DNA of 9,511 nt from Oscillospiraceae bacterium (GTDB taxonomy: Bacteria; Bacillota; Clostridia; Oscillospirales; Ruminococcaceae), in the NCBI GenBank assembly GCA_016302225.1, contig JAEDOB010000069.1, forward strand, positions 1-9,511, in the 5' to 3' direction. This document shows, piece after piece, positions 1 to 7,124 of this stretch (position 1 is the stretch's first letter; every line of letters begins with the position of its first letter). The position numbers were made by a program, and so were the translations under genes. A model generated the notes under the pieces. The model did not search any database. It was given only the letters and a program-made list of their open reading frames with translations, and was not told where the DNA came from.

Positions 1-243
1 TCCATTTTCTCCTTGATTAAAGGGTTTCCTGCACAGAGAGCCTTTACCTCCGCATCAAAAATGTGTTCATTATGTTTTAGAGATTTGTTTGACAATGATT
101 CCAGCATAAATATGAATCGAGCAGCACATTTGTGCGAGAATGAAAGGAAATATATAAAGTCAATGTTGGAAGATTATTGTTATATTATGGAGAAGGATAA
201 CACAATACTTGATCATCTTAACGATTATATTATAACCCTCTGA
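1..243 (+). CDS. C-terminal part of an unrecognised protein (5' end off window)
   Basis: The reading frame is open from the first base of the window and ends at a TGA at 241-243, so any gene here starts upstream of the window or at the TTG at 13. About 80 residues are visible. They are rich in acidic and aromatic residues, with a CSLC motif near residue 20 and a helix-like C-terminus. I recognise no family. Codon composition looks protein-like. The frame converges on the minus-strand kinase gene and is followed 67 bp later by a strong hairpin that could terminate transcription from both sides, which supports a real plus-strand gene end. It could still be a chance open frame. Confidence 0.4.
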   Translation, partial: SIFSLIKGFPAQRAFTSASKMCSLCFRDLFDNDSSINMNRAAHLCENERKYIKSMLEDYCYIMEKDNTILDHLNDYIITL

Positions 244-309
244 CAGCCTCATTTAGACTTTGTAATAATTAACAGATACACATTTTTGACGTGTGATTAT
301 CATTTTACG

Positions 310-363
310 ACTATTAATTTAAAGTCCTCTGCTAATTTTAGCTGAGGACTTTAAATTAATAGT
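310..363. terminator. Bidirectional intrinsic terminator between convergent genes
   Basis: A near-perfect inverted repeat has 20-bp arms at 310-329 and 344-363. The stem continues through one T-T mismatch into GCTAA (331-335) and TTAGC (338-342), leaving a 2-nt tip. The core AAAGTCCTC/GAGGACTTT carries A residues on one side and T residues on the other, so either strand's transcript would form a GC-containing stem followed by U-rich sequence. It lies 36 bp beyond the stop of the minus-strand kinase gene and 67 bp beyond the stop of the plus-strand partial ORF, as expected for a shared terminator. Confidence 0.8.
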
Positions 364-398
364 AAGTTTTAGTATTATATTATCGGGGTATACTATGA

Positions 399-962
399 TT
401 ATATCTTAATCCTCTCACAAATCCGATCGCAGACTTGATCTGTCGTGAGGGTATCGGTCGGAATAATTATATGCGGAATATCGTACCTAGACAGGCAGCG
501 GCGCATATTTTCCGCCCGCAATTTATTCATGCCGATATTTTTAAAGTCGGGATCGTTTTTATTTCGGCTGCTTAAGCGCTTTTTGACTGTTTCATCGCTA
601 GCATCAAGCATAACTGTCAGATCCGGCATACGGACCTGACGGTACAGATCATCAAATATGTTCATATTATCCGATGTCCCGTTCCATGCGAAATTTGACA
701 GAAAATATCTGTCTACAACGATGGACTTCTCCCTATACCGCTCACTTAAACAGAGCATTCCTGTTCCGTAGAACCACGCGCGCACATTCTCGGAGCACTT
801 ATTGACATTACCTGATATGTGATAGTATGCTTCCGGCTCGCATGCGCCGTCCAGCAGCAGCTTAAAGGGCTTTTCCACATAATCACATCCAAGTATTTCT
901 GCCATTGCCTTAGCGGTAGTAGATTTGCCTACACCGTCAACACCTTCTATTGCAAGAAACAT
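399..962 (-). CDS. Thymidylate/deoxynucleotide kinase-like P-loop protein
   Basis: This 187-residue protein belongs to the thymidylate kinase / deoxynucleoside kinase fold. It has a perfect Walker A (EGVDGVGKST, residues 6-15), the substrate-site DR motif (D84-R85), the core strand PDLTVMLDA (113-121), and an arginine-rich lid near RLSSRNKND (129-137). It probably transfers ATP phosphate to a (deoxy)nucleoside or nucleoside monophosphate in the cytoplasm; the exact substrate cannot be read from the sequence. An upstream in-frame ATG at 1007 exists, but the ATG at 962 is chosen because it has AGGAGGA at 971-977, eight bases away, and begins right at the conserved fold. It starts 16 bp after the nrdD stop, so it is probably co-transcribed and translated with nrdD, which fits dNTP supply. 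It may be a second copy beside a housekeeping tmk. Confidence 0.85.
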   Translation of the reverse strand: MFLAIEGVDGVGKSTTAKAMAEILGCDYVEKPFKLLLDGACEPEAYYHISGNVNKCSENVRAWFYGTGMLCLSERYREKSIVVDRYFLSNFAWNGTSDNMNIFDDLYRQVRMPDLTVMLDASDETVKKRLSSRNKNDPDFKNIGMNKLRAENMRRCLSRYDIPHIIIPTDTLTTDQVCDRICERIKI

Positions 963-978
963 ATTATTTATCCTCCTA

Positions 979-2658
979 TCAGAATGATACTCTTCCTTTG
1001 TTTGCAAAGCGACTGTGCAGTTCCGACCTTTTCCCGCTGGTCATTGAATTTTCCTCGGACAAATATCCCGACACGCGGCGAAGACGCATGATATCCGAAC
1101 CGCCGCAGCATGGACATGTATCAAAGGTGCCCTTGTGTCCGCATCCCCTGCATACATCCATGGGATAATTTATTCCAAAATATCCGATATTCTTTTCGCA
1201 GGCATATGTAACAAGCTCACGTATCGCTTCACTGTTCCCCATCGGGGCTTCGGAAAGCTCAACATATGAAATGTGTCCGCCATTGCAAAGTGCATGAAAC
1301 GGAGCCTCTATATTGATCTTTTCAAAGCAGGAGATGTTCGCATTCACGGGAACGTGGAATGAATTGGTATAATATTCCGTGCTGCCTATCATAGAGGAAG
1401 AGCCGTACTTAGCCTTATCCTTTGACGGAAAGAAACCCGATATCCCCTCTCCCGAAGACGCAAGAAGCGAAAAGTTCTTATTGGTCTCCTCGGAAAAACC
1501 ATCGGTTTTTTCACGCATATGACGAATTATCAAAAGTCCTTCTTCCTTGAATTCCGACAATATCTCGGGCGGGATATTCAGACTTTTCGACTCGTTTTCA
1601 CAGTAAAGTGAACGATAGTCGTGGAGAATACAGAAGCTGTCCCACAAACCTATGAAACCTATAGCAAGTGTGCCATTGCGCAGCATATGGGCATTATCTC
1701 CCAAATTTGCGTCAAGATATAAACCGTCTTTCTTTAAGTGAGATAAGCTTCCGTTTGCTGCAAGTGTGTCGAATCTATGGATTAGCTGCTCCTTGGCATT
1801 CTCCATAGCAGTATCCAACAAGGTCATAAAGCGTTCCGTACTGTTTTCACTTTCAAGAGCAAGCTGCACAAGATTAATTGAAGCTGCGGCAATATTACCG
1901 CGATGAAGCGACCCGCTGTCCGAAAAACGGTTTGCAGCAATACGGCTGCGGCAGCCCATTATTCCAAATTTTCCGAGAGCCATATCGCTGTTAAAATCCG
2001 CATCTAGGTTAAGATAAGTAGGATTCATACATAAAGCTGTTGTTTCGGCAGCCTTACAGAAAATGTGGTAATTCACATCCTTTTCATCACGGTTCACGCC
2101 GCTCTTCACGGTAAACACAAGATTGGGAAAGGTAAATATCCCCGATTTGTATGCGTCAAGGAGTGCCGCCGCAAGGCGTCTGCCGTTTTCCGACACTGAT
2201 AAGCCGAAATTTATTGTGACATACGCCTTCTCGCAGCCCTTCCTGACAGGAAGATTCAGAGCATGACAGAAATCTGTCATTTCCTGACGAAGAGTATTAT
2301 CGTCCTCGTCCTTAATATACCTTGAAAGATCACCGTCAAAATCAAGTATCCCTATCCCTCCCGATTGACGGTTAGTCAGCTCGACTATTCCGCAGAAAAG
2401 TCTGTTTACCGCCATATGAAAGTCCTTTGCGTCCTTGGCAAGATCCGAAGGCAGGATACCGATACAATTATACGTAGTATCATAGAATTCCATATCGTGA
2501 ATATGGACCCGTCCCGACTCGTGCATTTCATAGAAGTCCGAAGGAATGATCTGCGCAAGGTCAGCTTTCTCCTGAAAAGCCCCTTTTTTCATGATCACAG
2601 CAGAAGCATTCTCTTCACAGTTTGCCAGGTCTCTGATGATAATTCCAGATTTTCTCAT
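979..2658 (-). CDS. nrdD: Anaerobic (class III) ribonucleoside-triphosphate reductase
   Basis: This 559-residue glycyl-radical enzyme reduces ribonucleotides to deoxyribonucleotides without oxygen. Visible landmarks are the finger-loop segment GIMGCRSR with Cys236 as the likely thiyl-radical cysteine, the TNSFHVPVN segment (431-439), a C-terminal zinc site CRGCG...CPCCG (Cys503, 506, 515, 518), and the glycyl-radical loop RRVSGYL with Gly531 as the radical glycine. The loop has Ser where E. coli-type enzymes have Cys before Gly. The N-terminus begins almost at the catalytic domain, so the usual ATP-cone allosteric domain is absent and the protein is about 150 residues shorter than the E. coli enzyme. 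The start at 2658 has GGAG seven bases upstream. A longer in-frame ATG at 2721 would overlap nrdG and lacks this support. It follows nrdG by 25 bp. Confidence 0.95.
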   Translation of the reverse strand: MRKSGIIIRDLANCEENASAVIMKKGAFQEKADLAQIIPSDFYEMHESGRVHIHDMEFYDTTYNCIGILPSDLAKDAKDFHMAVNRLFCGIVELTNRQSGGIGILDFDGDLSRYIKDEDDNTLRQEMTDFCHALNLPVRKGCEKAYVTINFGLSVSENGRRLAAALLDAYKSGIFTFPNLVFTVKSGVNRDEKDVNYHIFCKAAETTALCMNPTYLNLDADFNSDMALGKFGIMGCRSRIAANRFSDSGSLHRGNIAAASINLVQLALESENSTERFMTLLDTAMENAKEQLIHRFDTLAANGSLSHLKKDGLYLDANLGDNAHMLRNGTLAIGFIGLWDSFCILHDYRSLYCENESKSLNIPPEILSEFKEEGLLIIRHMREKTDGFSEETNKNFSLLASSGEGISGFFPSKDKAKYGSSSMIGSTEYYTNSFHVPVNANISCFEKINIEAPFHALCNGGHISYVELSEAPMGNSEAIRELVTYACEKNIGYFGINYPMDVCRGCGHKGTFDTCPCCGGSDIMRLRRVSGYLSEENSMTSGKRSELHSRFANKGRVSF

Positions 2659-2683
2659 TTCAAATCTCCTTTCCTTTCCGTTA

Positions 2684-3136
2684 TCAATGAAGTACTGTAA
2701 ACGTCTGATTTTTTGACCCATAGAAGGGCGTGTCCGATGTCCTCAGCTCTTCAACATATCTTCCCGTCTTGATATAATGAAGATTTTTCAGCAGATCTTC
2801 GGATACGTCCTTCAGCTCTGCGCCAGTATACACACACAGATCAAAACCATCCTCCTTTAATATGCCTGTCAGCTCCAGCAAAGCAGGATACTGTTCCAGA
2901 GGTTCGCCGCCGGATATCGTCAGCTTGCGATTCCCGCATTCTGTCCTAATAAGATCAACAAGCTCGCTCATGGGAAGCTTTACTCCGCCGTCTGAGGAAC
3001 TGATGCCTGCATTCTGGCATCCCGGACAATTCCTGCTGCAGCCCTGAAAGAACAGTACGCTTCGTACTCCCGGACCGTCTGCAGCGCTTGTTTTTAAAAA
3101 ACCGGCTATTCTTACTTCATTTTCTCCTGTCATCAT
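2684..3136 (-). CDS. nrdG: Anaerobic ribonucleotide reductase activating protein (radical SAM)
   Basis: This 150-residue radical-SAM activase uses S-adenosylmethionine and a [4Fe-4S] cluster to create the glycyl radical on NrdD. The cluster motif CSRNCPGC supplies Cys33, Cys37 and Cys40 in the activase CxxxCxxC spacing. It is preceded by the family segment DGPGVRSVLFFQGC, and GGEP (76-79) provides the SAM-binding turn. Length matches the usual compact NrdG. Translation begins at one of two adjacent ATGs (3136 or 3133), with GGAGGT at 3148-3153, a slightly long spacing of 11 bases to the first. The gene lies directly upstream of nrdD, the opposite of the common nrdD-nrdG order, and 85 bp downstream of the GTPase gene with no convincing terminator between them. 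Confidence 0.93.
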   Translation of the reverse strand: MMTGENEVRIAGFLKTSAADGPGVRSVLFFQGCSRNCPGCQNAGISSSDGGVKLPMSELVDLIRTECGNRKLTISGGEPLEQYPALLELTGILKEDGFDLCVYTGAELKDVSEDLLKNLHYIKTGRYVEELRTSDTPFYGSKNQTFTVLH

Positions 3137-3221
3137 CTGTTCACCATACCTCCAAAGTTTGCGGTGGGTCAGATATACCCATCATCGGTTTGATCATCTT
3201 CCTGCAACGGAAAAAGACGCC

Positions 3222-5216
3222 TTAATAGTCAGTGACCACCTCCAATATCCTGTCGATAAGCTCCACAATCTTTGCATCTCCTTTCAGAGAAGAATTATTT
3301 ACTATATTGAATAATTCCTCTCTCAATGGTTTGAAGTACCTTTGTATCATCTTATCGGAAAGGCTTTCCTTTACATGCTGAGCATTGTAAGAGGAAACCA
3401 GCTTCTTTGCCATATTCTTGTCGAAGTTTGTCTGAGCGTAATATGACGATACTGCCGCTCCGGCTATGCTTGCCGCTCCGGTGATTATTCCCGATACCGG
3501 AAATAATCCCATACTTACCACTGCACCCAGTCCGGTACCTACTAATACTCCCGGTTTATCAATAATATTTTTTTTACCGTCTATATCTGAATTTGATAGA
3601 GACCTAATTGTAGCAGCTGCTTCCTGCAACGAGACAAATTGACCTTCCGAACCGCATATGTTGTTGTGCATTATTTTTATACTTGTCAGAATATTATCCA
3701 GCACTACCATGTTGATCATGCTTATGTCGATACTTAAAAATTCATGAACCATTCCAATGATAGCCTGTGCAGCTGTGTATCTTACAAGCTCAGTCAGCTT
3801 TGAGTTGACAATATTAACGAATCTGTTTCGGTCCTCCTGCTTTCTTGTGATACCATTCTGAGTAATGATCTCCGAGATACGCTCGATGTTGATTAGCTCA
3901 TCATATTCCATTGAGAAGGTACGATTAAAATCATTCTCCGCATCAGCAGTTATCCTGCGTATCTCCATTCTAATCTTACCCGCACTTTCATTTGAAAGCA
4001 CATTTTCGGGCAAAAGGCACTTTTTCATAGCGCGGAGTGCTTCGTATAAGCATTCCCTTCGCTTTGCGTCATCCGAGACCGAAGCTAATATCTGATGTAG
4101 CCTTTGATAAAAGCTCCAATTATATGAGGCATCGTTTTTGTGCTTTTCATTAGCTATCTTATAGATAGATGAATACGGAAAAATCATGTCCGATACATCT
4201 TCCATGAGCTTCTGCCTTCTTTTATCGTCCGATGTAATGATATGGTCAAGCAGAGCTGTGAGCATTTCGGCATAGGACTGTTTCATTGAGCTTATCTCAT
4301 CGACCGTAAATCTGTCAGACCTGGGGATCACAAAAATGATATGCTCTGTCATATCATAGCCCCAGCGCTCCCATCCACAGCGCAGAAGATAGATAAGCTT
4401 AGAGCGGAATCCCGCGCCTTCACTCAGCATGATTATTATCACATCAGCCAGACCTATGATCTGAGTATCTGTTTCTGTTGATGAAATGTCCGAAGGATTA
4501 TCGGGCATAGTATTAAGCTGTTCACTGCATACCATATCTATCGTGCTGAGGGCAGGAGAATCGCTGTAAACCACGTAGTTTTTTCCGGATAAGTCCATAC
4601 CCTCCTTTGCAATAGGGGTAAGCCCCGACATATCCATATTCTGCACAATTGAACCTCTGAGAAGCTCGGGTATCAGTTCCGCAGACTCTATCCTGTACGG
4701 ATATTCACCGAAAGGATAATTATACTCTATGCCGGAACGCTGATCGGATATGATCAATAGATGCGTATAGCTCCTTGTAAGCGGAGAGCCTAATGATCTG
4801 AATTTCTCTCCGATCAAGTTTTCCGCCATTGAAAGCTTTCCGCTGCTCAATTCGCCGCTTATATATATCAGAGGATACTTGTAAATTGTATCCACTGCAT
4901 TTATAATGCCCTGATATCTGTCTGAAGAAGTATTATACCTGCTGATAACAGACGCTATCTTCTCTTTGGTGGATCTGAGCTCGTTTCCGACCTGCTCCAG
5001 ACTATCCTGGGCAAAGCGGTTATCCGAAAGCTCATTTATGATACCTGTGGGGTCGCCGCCCATGTAATCGTAGCAATCCACCAACCTGCCCACAGGAGTG
5101 CTTTCGAGGTTATTCTGAATGGCAGCTATTCTGTCTTCAGATATTCCCAGCTCTTTTGCAAGGTCATTTCCTGTCACATCATGAAATTTAGCCTCTTCTT
5201 TAAATCCTCTGCTCAT
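3222..5216 (-). CDS. Dynamin-like GTPase with N-terminal helix-turn-helix
   Basis: This is a 664-residue protein. Residues 11-63 resemble a Cro/CI-type helix-turn-helix (NDLAKELGISEDRIAAIQNN, then a segment typical of the following helices). Residues 115-305 look like a dynamin-family G domain: the G1 loop GELSSGKLS (121-129), where the usual S/T after GK is Leu; a switch-II-like DSPA (219-222) in place of DxPG; and PRSD (298-301) at the place of the specificity motif. A long helical region follows, with a glycine/alanine-rich hydrophobic stretch (554-594) like the membrane-inserting paddle of bacterial dynamins, then a final helical segment. It may bind membrane; GTP hydrolysis is uncertain given the degenerate motifs. 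The ATG at 5216 has AGGAGG five bases away; the longer ORF from 5297 has no such site. It heads the nrdG-nrdD-kinase cluster. The family call is from motif order, not a database hit. Confidence 0.7.
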   Translation of the reverse strand: MSRGFKEEAKFHDVTGNDLAKELGISEDRIAAIQNNLESTPVGRLVDCYDYMGGDPTGIINELSDNRFAQDSLEQVGNELRSTKEKIASVISRYNTSSDRYQGIINAVDTIYKYPLIYISGELSSGKLSMAENLIGEKFRSLGSPLTRSYTHLLIISDQRSGIEYNYPFGEYPYRIESAELIPELLRGSIVQNMDMSGLTPIAKEGMDLSGKNYVVYSDSPALSTIDMVCSEQLNTMPDNPSDISSTETDTQIIGLADVIIIMLSEGAGFRSKLIYLLRCGWERWGYDMTEHIIFVIPRSDRFTVDEISSMKQSYAEMLTALLDHIITSDDKRRQKLMEDVSDMIFPYSSIYKIANEKHKNDASYNWSFYQRLHQILASVSDDAKRRECLYEALRAMKKCLLPENVLSNESAGKIRMEIRRITADAENDFNRTFSMEYDELINIERISEIITQNGITRKQEDRNRFVNIVNSKLTELVRYTAAQAIIGMVHEFLSIDISMINMVVLDNILTSIKIMHNNICGSEGQFVSLQEAAATIRSLSNSDIDGKKNIIDKPGVLVGTGLGAVVSMGLFPVSGIITGAASIAGAAVSSYYAQTNFDKNMAKKLVSSYNAQHVKESLSDKMIQRYFKPLREELFNIVNNSSLKGDAKIVELIDRILEVVTDY

Positions 5217-5523
5217 AATTATCCTCCTTATTATGCACACAAGTGCTCTTTGAATATATGCCTTACCGCAGAAGGTATATGCTCTATGACATCGCAAAGC
5301 CCAAGAGTAGTCTTTGGCTTTAGTAAATATCTTCCATTTTCAAAAATAGAATGGACAGATATGCAGTGTCTTGCACTAAACAGATAATAGCTAATTACGT
5401 AGGAAGTTTCAACGTAAAATACATCGATACAGCTGCTCACTAAGTATATTAAGCAATTGATATATCCAATAACTCATGCAAGTCACGAATTTATAATGTA
5501 AATCGGTGTATTCCTTAGATATT
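5217..5523 (-). other. Long 5' leader of the GTPase-nrdGD-kinase cluster
   Basis: If transcription starts about seven bases past the -10 box at 5530-5535, the leader is roughly 300 nt. It contains a hairpin at 5296-5321 (AAAGCCAAAG pairing with CTTGGGCTTT, one mismatch, 6-nt loop) not followed by a U-run. It also holds a 69-codon open frame (5440 to 5231, GTG start, no ribosome binding site) ending 14 bp before the GTPase start. I recognise no known riboswitch. The open frame may be a decayed gene, a leader-encoded protein or chance. Confidence 0.4.
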
Positions 5524-5529
5524 ATATAT

Positions 5530-5558
5530 ATAATACCGCAATTTATGCGGATTGTCAA
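5530..5558 (-). promoter_or_regulatory. Sigma-70-type promoter with palindromic spacer
   Basis: On the minus strand TTGACA (5558-5553) and TATTAT (5535-5530) are separated by exactly 17 bases, close to the consensus housekeeping promoter. The spacer contains the inverted repeat CCGCA-TAAAT-TGCGG (5550-5536), which fills it apart from two bases. A repressor bound there would block RNA polymerase. The only candidate DNA-binding protein nearby is the helix-turn-helix N-terminus of the GTPase it would express, which suggests autoregulation, but that is inference. Confidence 0.65.
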
Positions 5559-5992
5559 TACTATTTTGGTTTTTTATTATTTTTGGTGATATTTCATATG
5601 TTTTACATTTGATTTTATTGCATTTTATATATACGGTTTTAATTTTTCCTCCATTATTTCCTTGTCTCAATGCCTACCCTATACATCTTTGTATTTCAAT
5701 CGCTATAGCTGCTTTTTTATTATAAAAAGCAGATCCATAGCCCAAATGAGAAGCGACAAAAGCAATCTCGAATGGTCTATGAACCTGCTTTGATAAATAT
5801 ACAGATATACTAGTAATTTAGGAAACAGACACGGAAAATCACAAGTATCAAATTTGGGATATTCCGATAAAATGGAGAAAAATGTCAAATAGCAGACATC
5901 AATAGGACTTATCAAGCTTATATTGTGTAAGCAGAAAATAGGATTACAATAATCATTTTGGACAACACAGATAAATGTTAGAATGATTTTTT
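5559..5992. other. AT-rich gene-poor region, possible edge of the decayed element
   Basis: I see no convincing gene in these 434 bases. There is a hairpin with arms CTGCTTTTT (5709-5717) and AAAAAGCAG (5724-5732), extended by GCTAT/ATAGC outside an internal loop. On the minus strand a 46-residue stop-bounded frame (5817 to 5674) without a start codon reads like degraded coding sequence, and a 9-codon ORF sits nearby. A 70-codon minus-strand frame (5915-5703) is hydrophobic, has no ribosome binding site and is probably not expressed. No att site or element end could be identified. Confidence 0.4.
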
Positions 5993-6667
5993 TTAAAAAT
6001 TCAGTTTCTCAAGAAGGAATTGTTCATCCTCATCAGAAAGAGCATCGCCATTAATCATCTTAAGGGCAACATCAGCAGGTCTTTCACATTTTTCGGAGAT
6101 TGCATAATCATAAATATCCCACATAACATCATCAAGAAGGTCATTGAAAAGCTGAGTGTACATTATGGCTACGATAAAGTTAAAAGTATCATCGGTATCC
6201 GAGATTATGACAAAAAGTGCCGTCTTTTTATCGCCCAACGTATCAAGCTCAAGTTCATCATCTTCTGTTAATTCACGCAACTCCGCAATGTCAAAAGGTG
6301 CAAGTCTTGCACCACAGGAAATGAGGATTGATTTTGCGGTCTTTCCCGCCGCCAGTTTGTACTTCTTGTACTGCCTTACGGCAAAATGCTCAGGATTTTC
6401 CTGTTCAAGCTCCTTAAACAGTTTATCAATCGGATTTTCAAAGCTCTCGTCATCTTCTCGTGCTTCACTGGCATTTATCATCTCAATGAGAGTATTCAGA
6501 TTTTTCTCATCGTCGGGAGCTTCGTACCAGATATATCCGATAAGAGCCGAGTAGTAAAGCCTTTCAGCCTTTACCCAGAAATCTTCACCGCTTTGATTGC
6601 CTTCGCCTTTTGTATTGGCGATAATCGTGTTTACGAGCTTCAGAATATCCTTTTCGGAACGGATATC
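5993..6667 (-). pseudogene. virD4/TraG-type coupling protein, central fragment
   Basis: The conceptual translation from 6667 gives an uninterrupted stretch that I recognise as the middle of the CD1115-family VirD4-like coupling ATPase of clostridial conjugative elements. It includes SEKDILKLVNTIIANTKGEG, then EDFWVKAERLYYSALIGY, and later FAVRQYKKYKLAAGKTAKS and LGDKKTALFVIISDTDDTFN. Intact family members are about 600 residues and pump DNA to the transfer channel. Here the N-terminal membrane part and the Walker A region are gone, fused out of frame behind pcfB. After MYTQLFN (about 6143) the family sequence stops and an acidic tail of about 50 unrelated residues runs to the TAA at 5993. The internal ATG at 6481 lacks a ribosome binding site. 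It should be non-functional in conjugation. Confidence 0.8.
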
Positions 6668-6950
6668 TCGGCGGCTTTTCTGAGCCGTCCTTTTTTAGAG
6701 AATAGTCGATACCGTACTTACGGGCGGTCTTGTTGAAGGACTTAATGTTCTGGTCGGTAACTTCAATATTCGTGAGCTTTTCGCCTTTTTGAATAAGGTG
6801 TTTTACCGATTGCTTACCTTTATAGACCTTCGGGGACTTGTTTTTCTGTGCCGAGAGATAGGCACTTACAGCCGATTTCAGCACATTCGCCGTAACTTTG
6901 GTCGCCCTGACCGACAGCGACACGACTTTTTCGGAGTTCTGCTCCTGCAT
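6664..6950 (-). pseudogene. pcfB-like (DUF3801) 5' fragment
   Basis: The first 96 residues resemble PcfB/DUF3801 proteins, small partners that link the relaxosome to the coupling protein in conjugative elements. Recognisable parts are a start rich in VSLSVRATKVTANVLKSAV, then KGKQSVKHLIQKGE and NIEVTDQNIKSFNKTARKYG, ending at DGSEKPPRY. The family continues with a conserved hydrophobic strand and C-terminal helix; here the frame instead enters virD4 DNA out of frame and stops at 6585, giving 25 basic junk residues. The ATG at 6950 has an AGGAGGA about six bases upstream, so a truncated 121-residue product could still be made. A strong terminator (7033-7065) upstream would limit its transcription. 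Confidence 0.75.
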
Positions 6951-6983
6951 TACTGTCCTCCTTTCGGGTTATTTTTGTTCTTG

Positions 6984-7010
6984 CTAAGGGATTTTGAGTG
7001 GGAAACTCAT
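6984..7010 (-). CDS. Eight-residue ORF with a strong ribosome binding site
   Basis: An ATG at 7010 is preceded by AAAAGGAGGT (7017-7026) at six-base spacing, as good a site as any in the window, yet the frame encodes only MSFPLKIP before TAG. It lies between the terminator of the EFR1 gene and pcfB. It could be a leader peptide, a residual start of a deleted element gene, or chance. No function is assigned. Confidence 0.3.
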   Translation of the reverse strand: MSFPLKIP

Positions 7011-7032
7011 AGTCTGACCTCCTTTTGGGTAT

Positions 7033-7065
7033 AAAAAAGCAGCCAAGTGTTTTTACTTGACTGCT
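7033..7065 (-). terminator. Rho-independent terminator after the EFR1 gene
   Basis: Read on the minus strand, AGCAGTCAAGT pairs with ACTTGGCTGCT (11 bp, one T-G wobble) around a 5-6 nt A-rich loop and is followed immediately by six T residues. It lies about 60 bp beyond the EFR1 stop codon and should end that transcript before the pcfB remnant. Confidence 0.9.
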
Positions 7066-7124
7066 ATGTAAATATTCTGTTTTAATCTGACCTACAAACT
7101 GGAAGTTTCAATCCTCTTGATACT

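Noticed and set aside
2659..2721. Longer NrdD starting at the ATG at 2721
   Set aside because: It would overlap the nrdG 3' end, and the added residues are not like the family; the ATG at 2658 has a well-placed ribosome binding site.
3137..3221. Terminator or NrdR box between the GTPase gene and nrdG
   Set aside because: Only a 4-bp GGGT/ACCC stem without a T-run is present, and I find no ACACTATA-type NrdR palindrome.
5231..5440. 69-codon minus-strand ORF upstream of the GTPase
   Set aside because: It has a GTG start, no ribosome binding site and no recognisable family; recorded only as part of the leader.
5703..5915. 70-codon minus-strand hydrophobic ORF
   Set aside because: It has no ribosome binding site, lies in very AT-rich DNA, and another frame over the same bases looks at least as protein-like.
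5951..5988. AATCATT/AATGATT hairpin with a plus-strand T-run after the virD4 remnant
   Set aside because: The 7-bp AT-only stem has a 24-nt loop, and on the relevant minus strand no T-run follows, so it is not a credible terminator for that gene.
5993..6481. Stand-alone 162-residue protein starting at the ATG at 6481
   Set aside because: Homology to the coupling protein continues uninterrupted upstream to 6667 and the ATG has no ribosome binding site, so it is an internal Met of a pseudogene.
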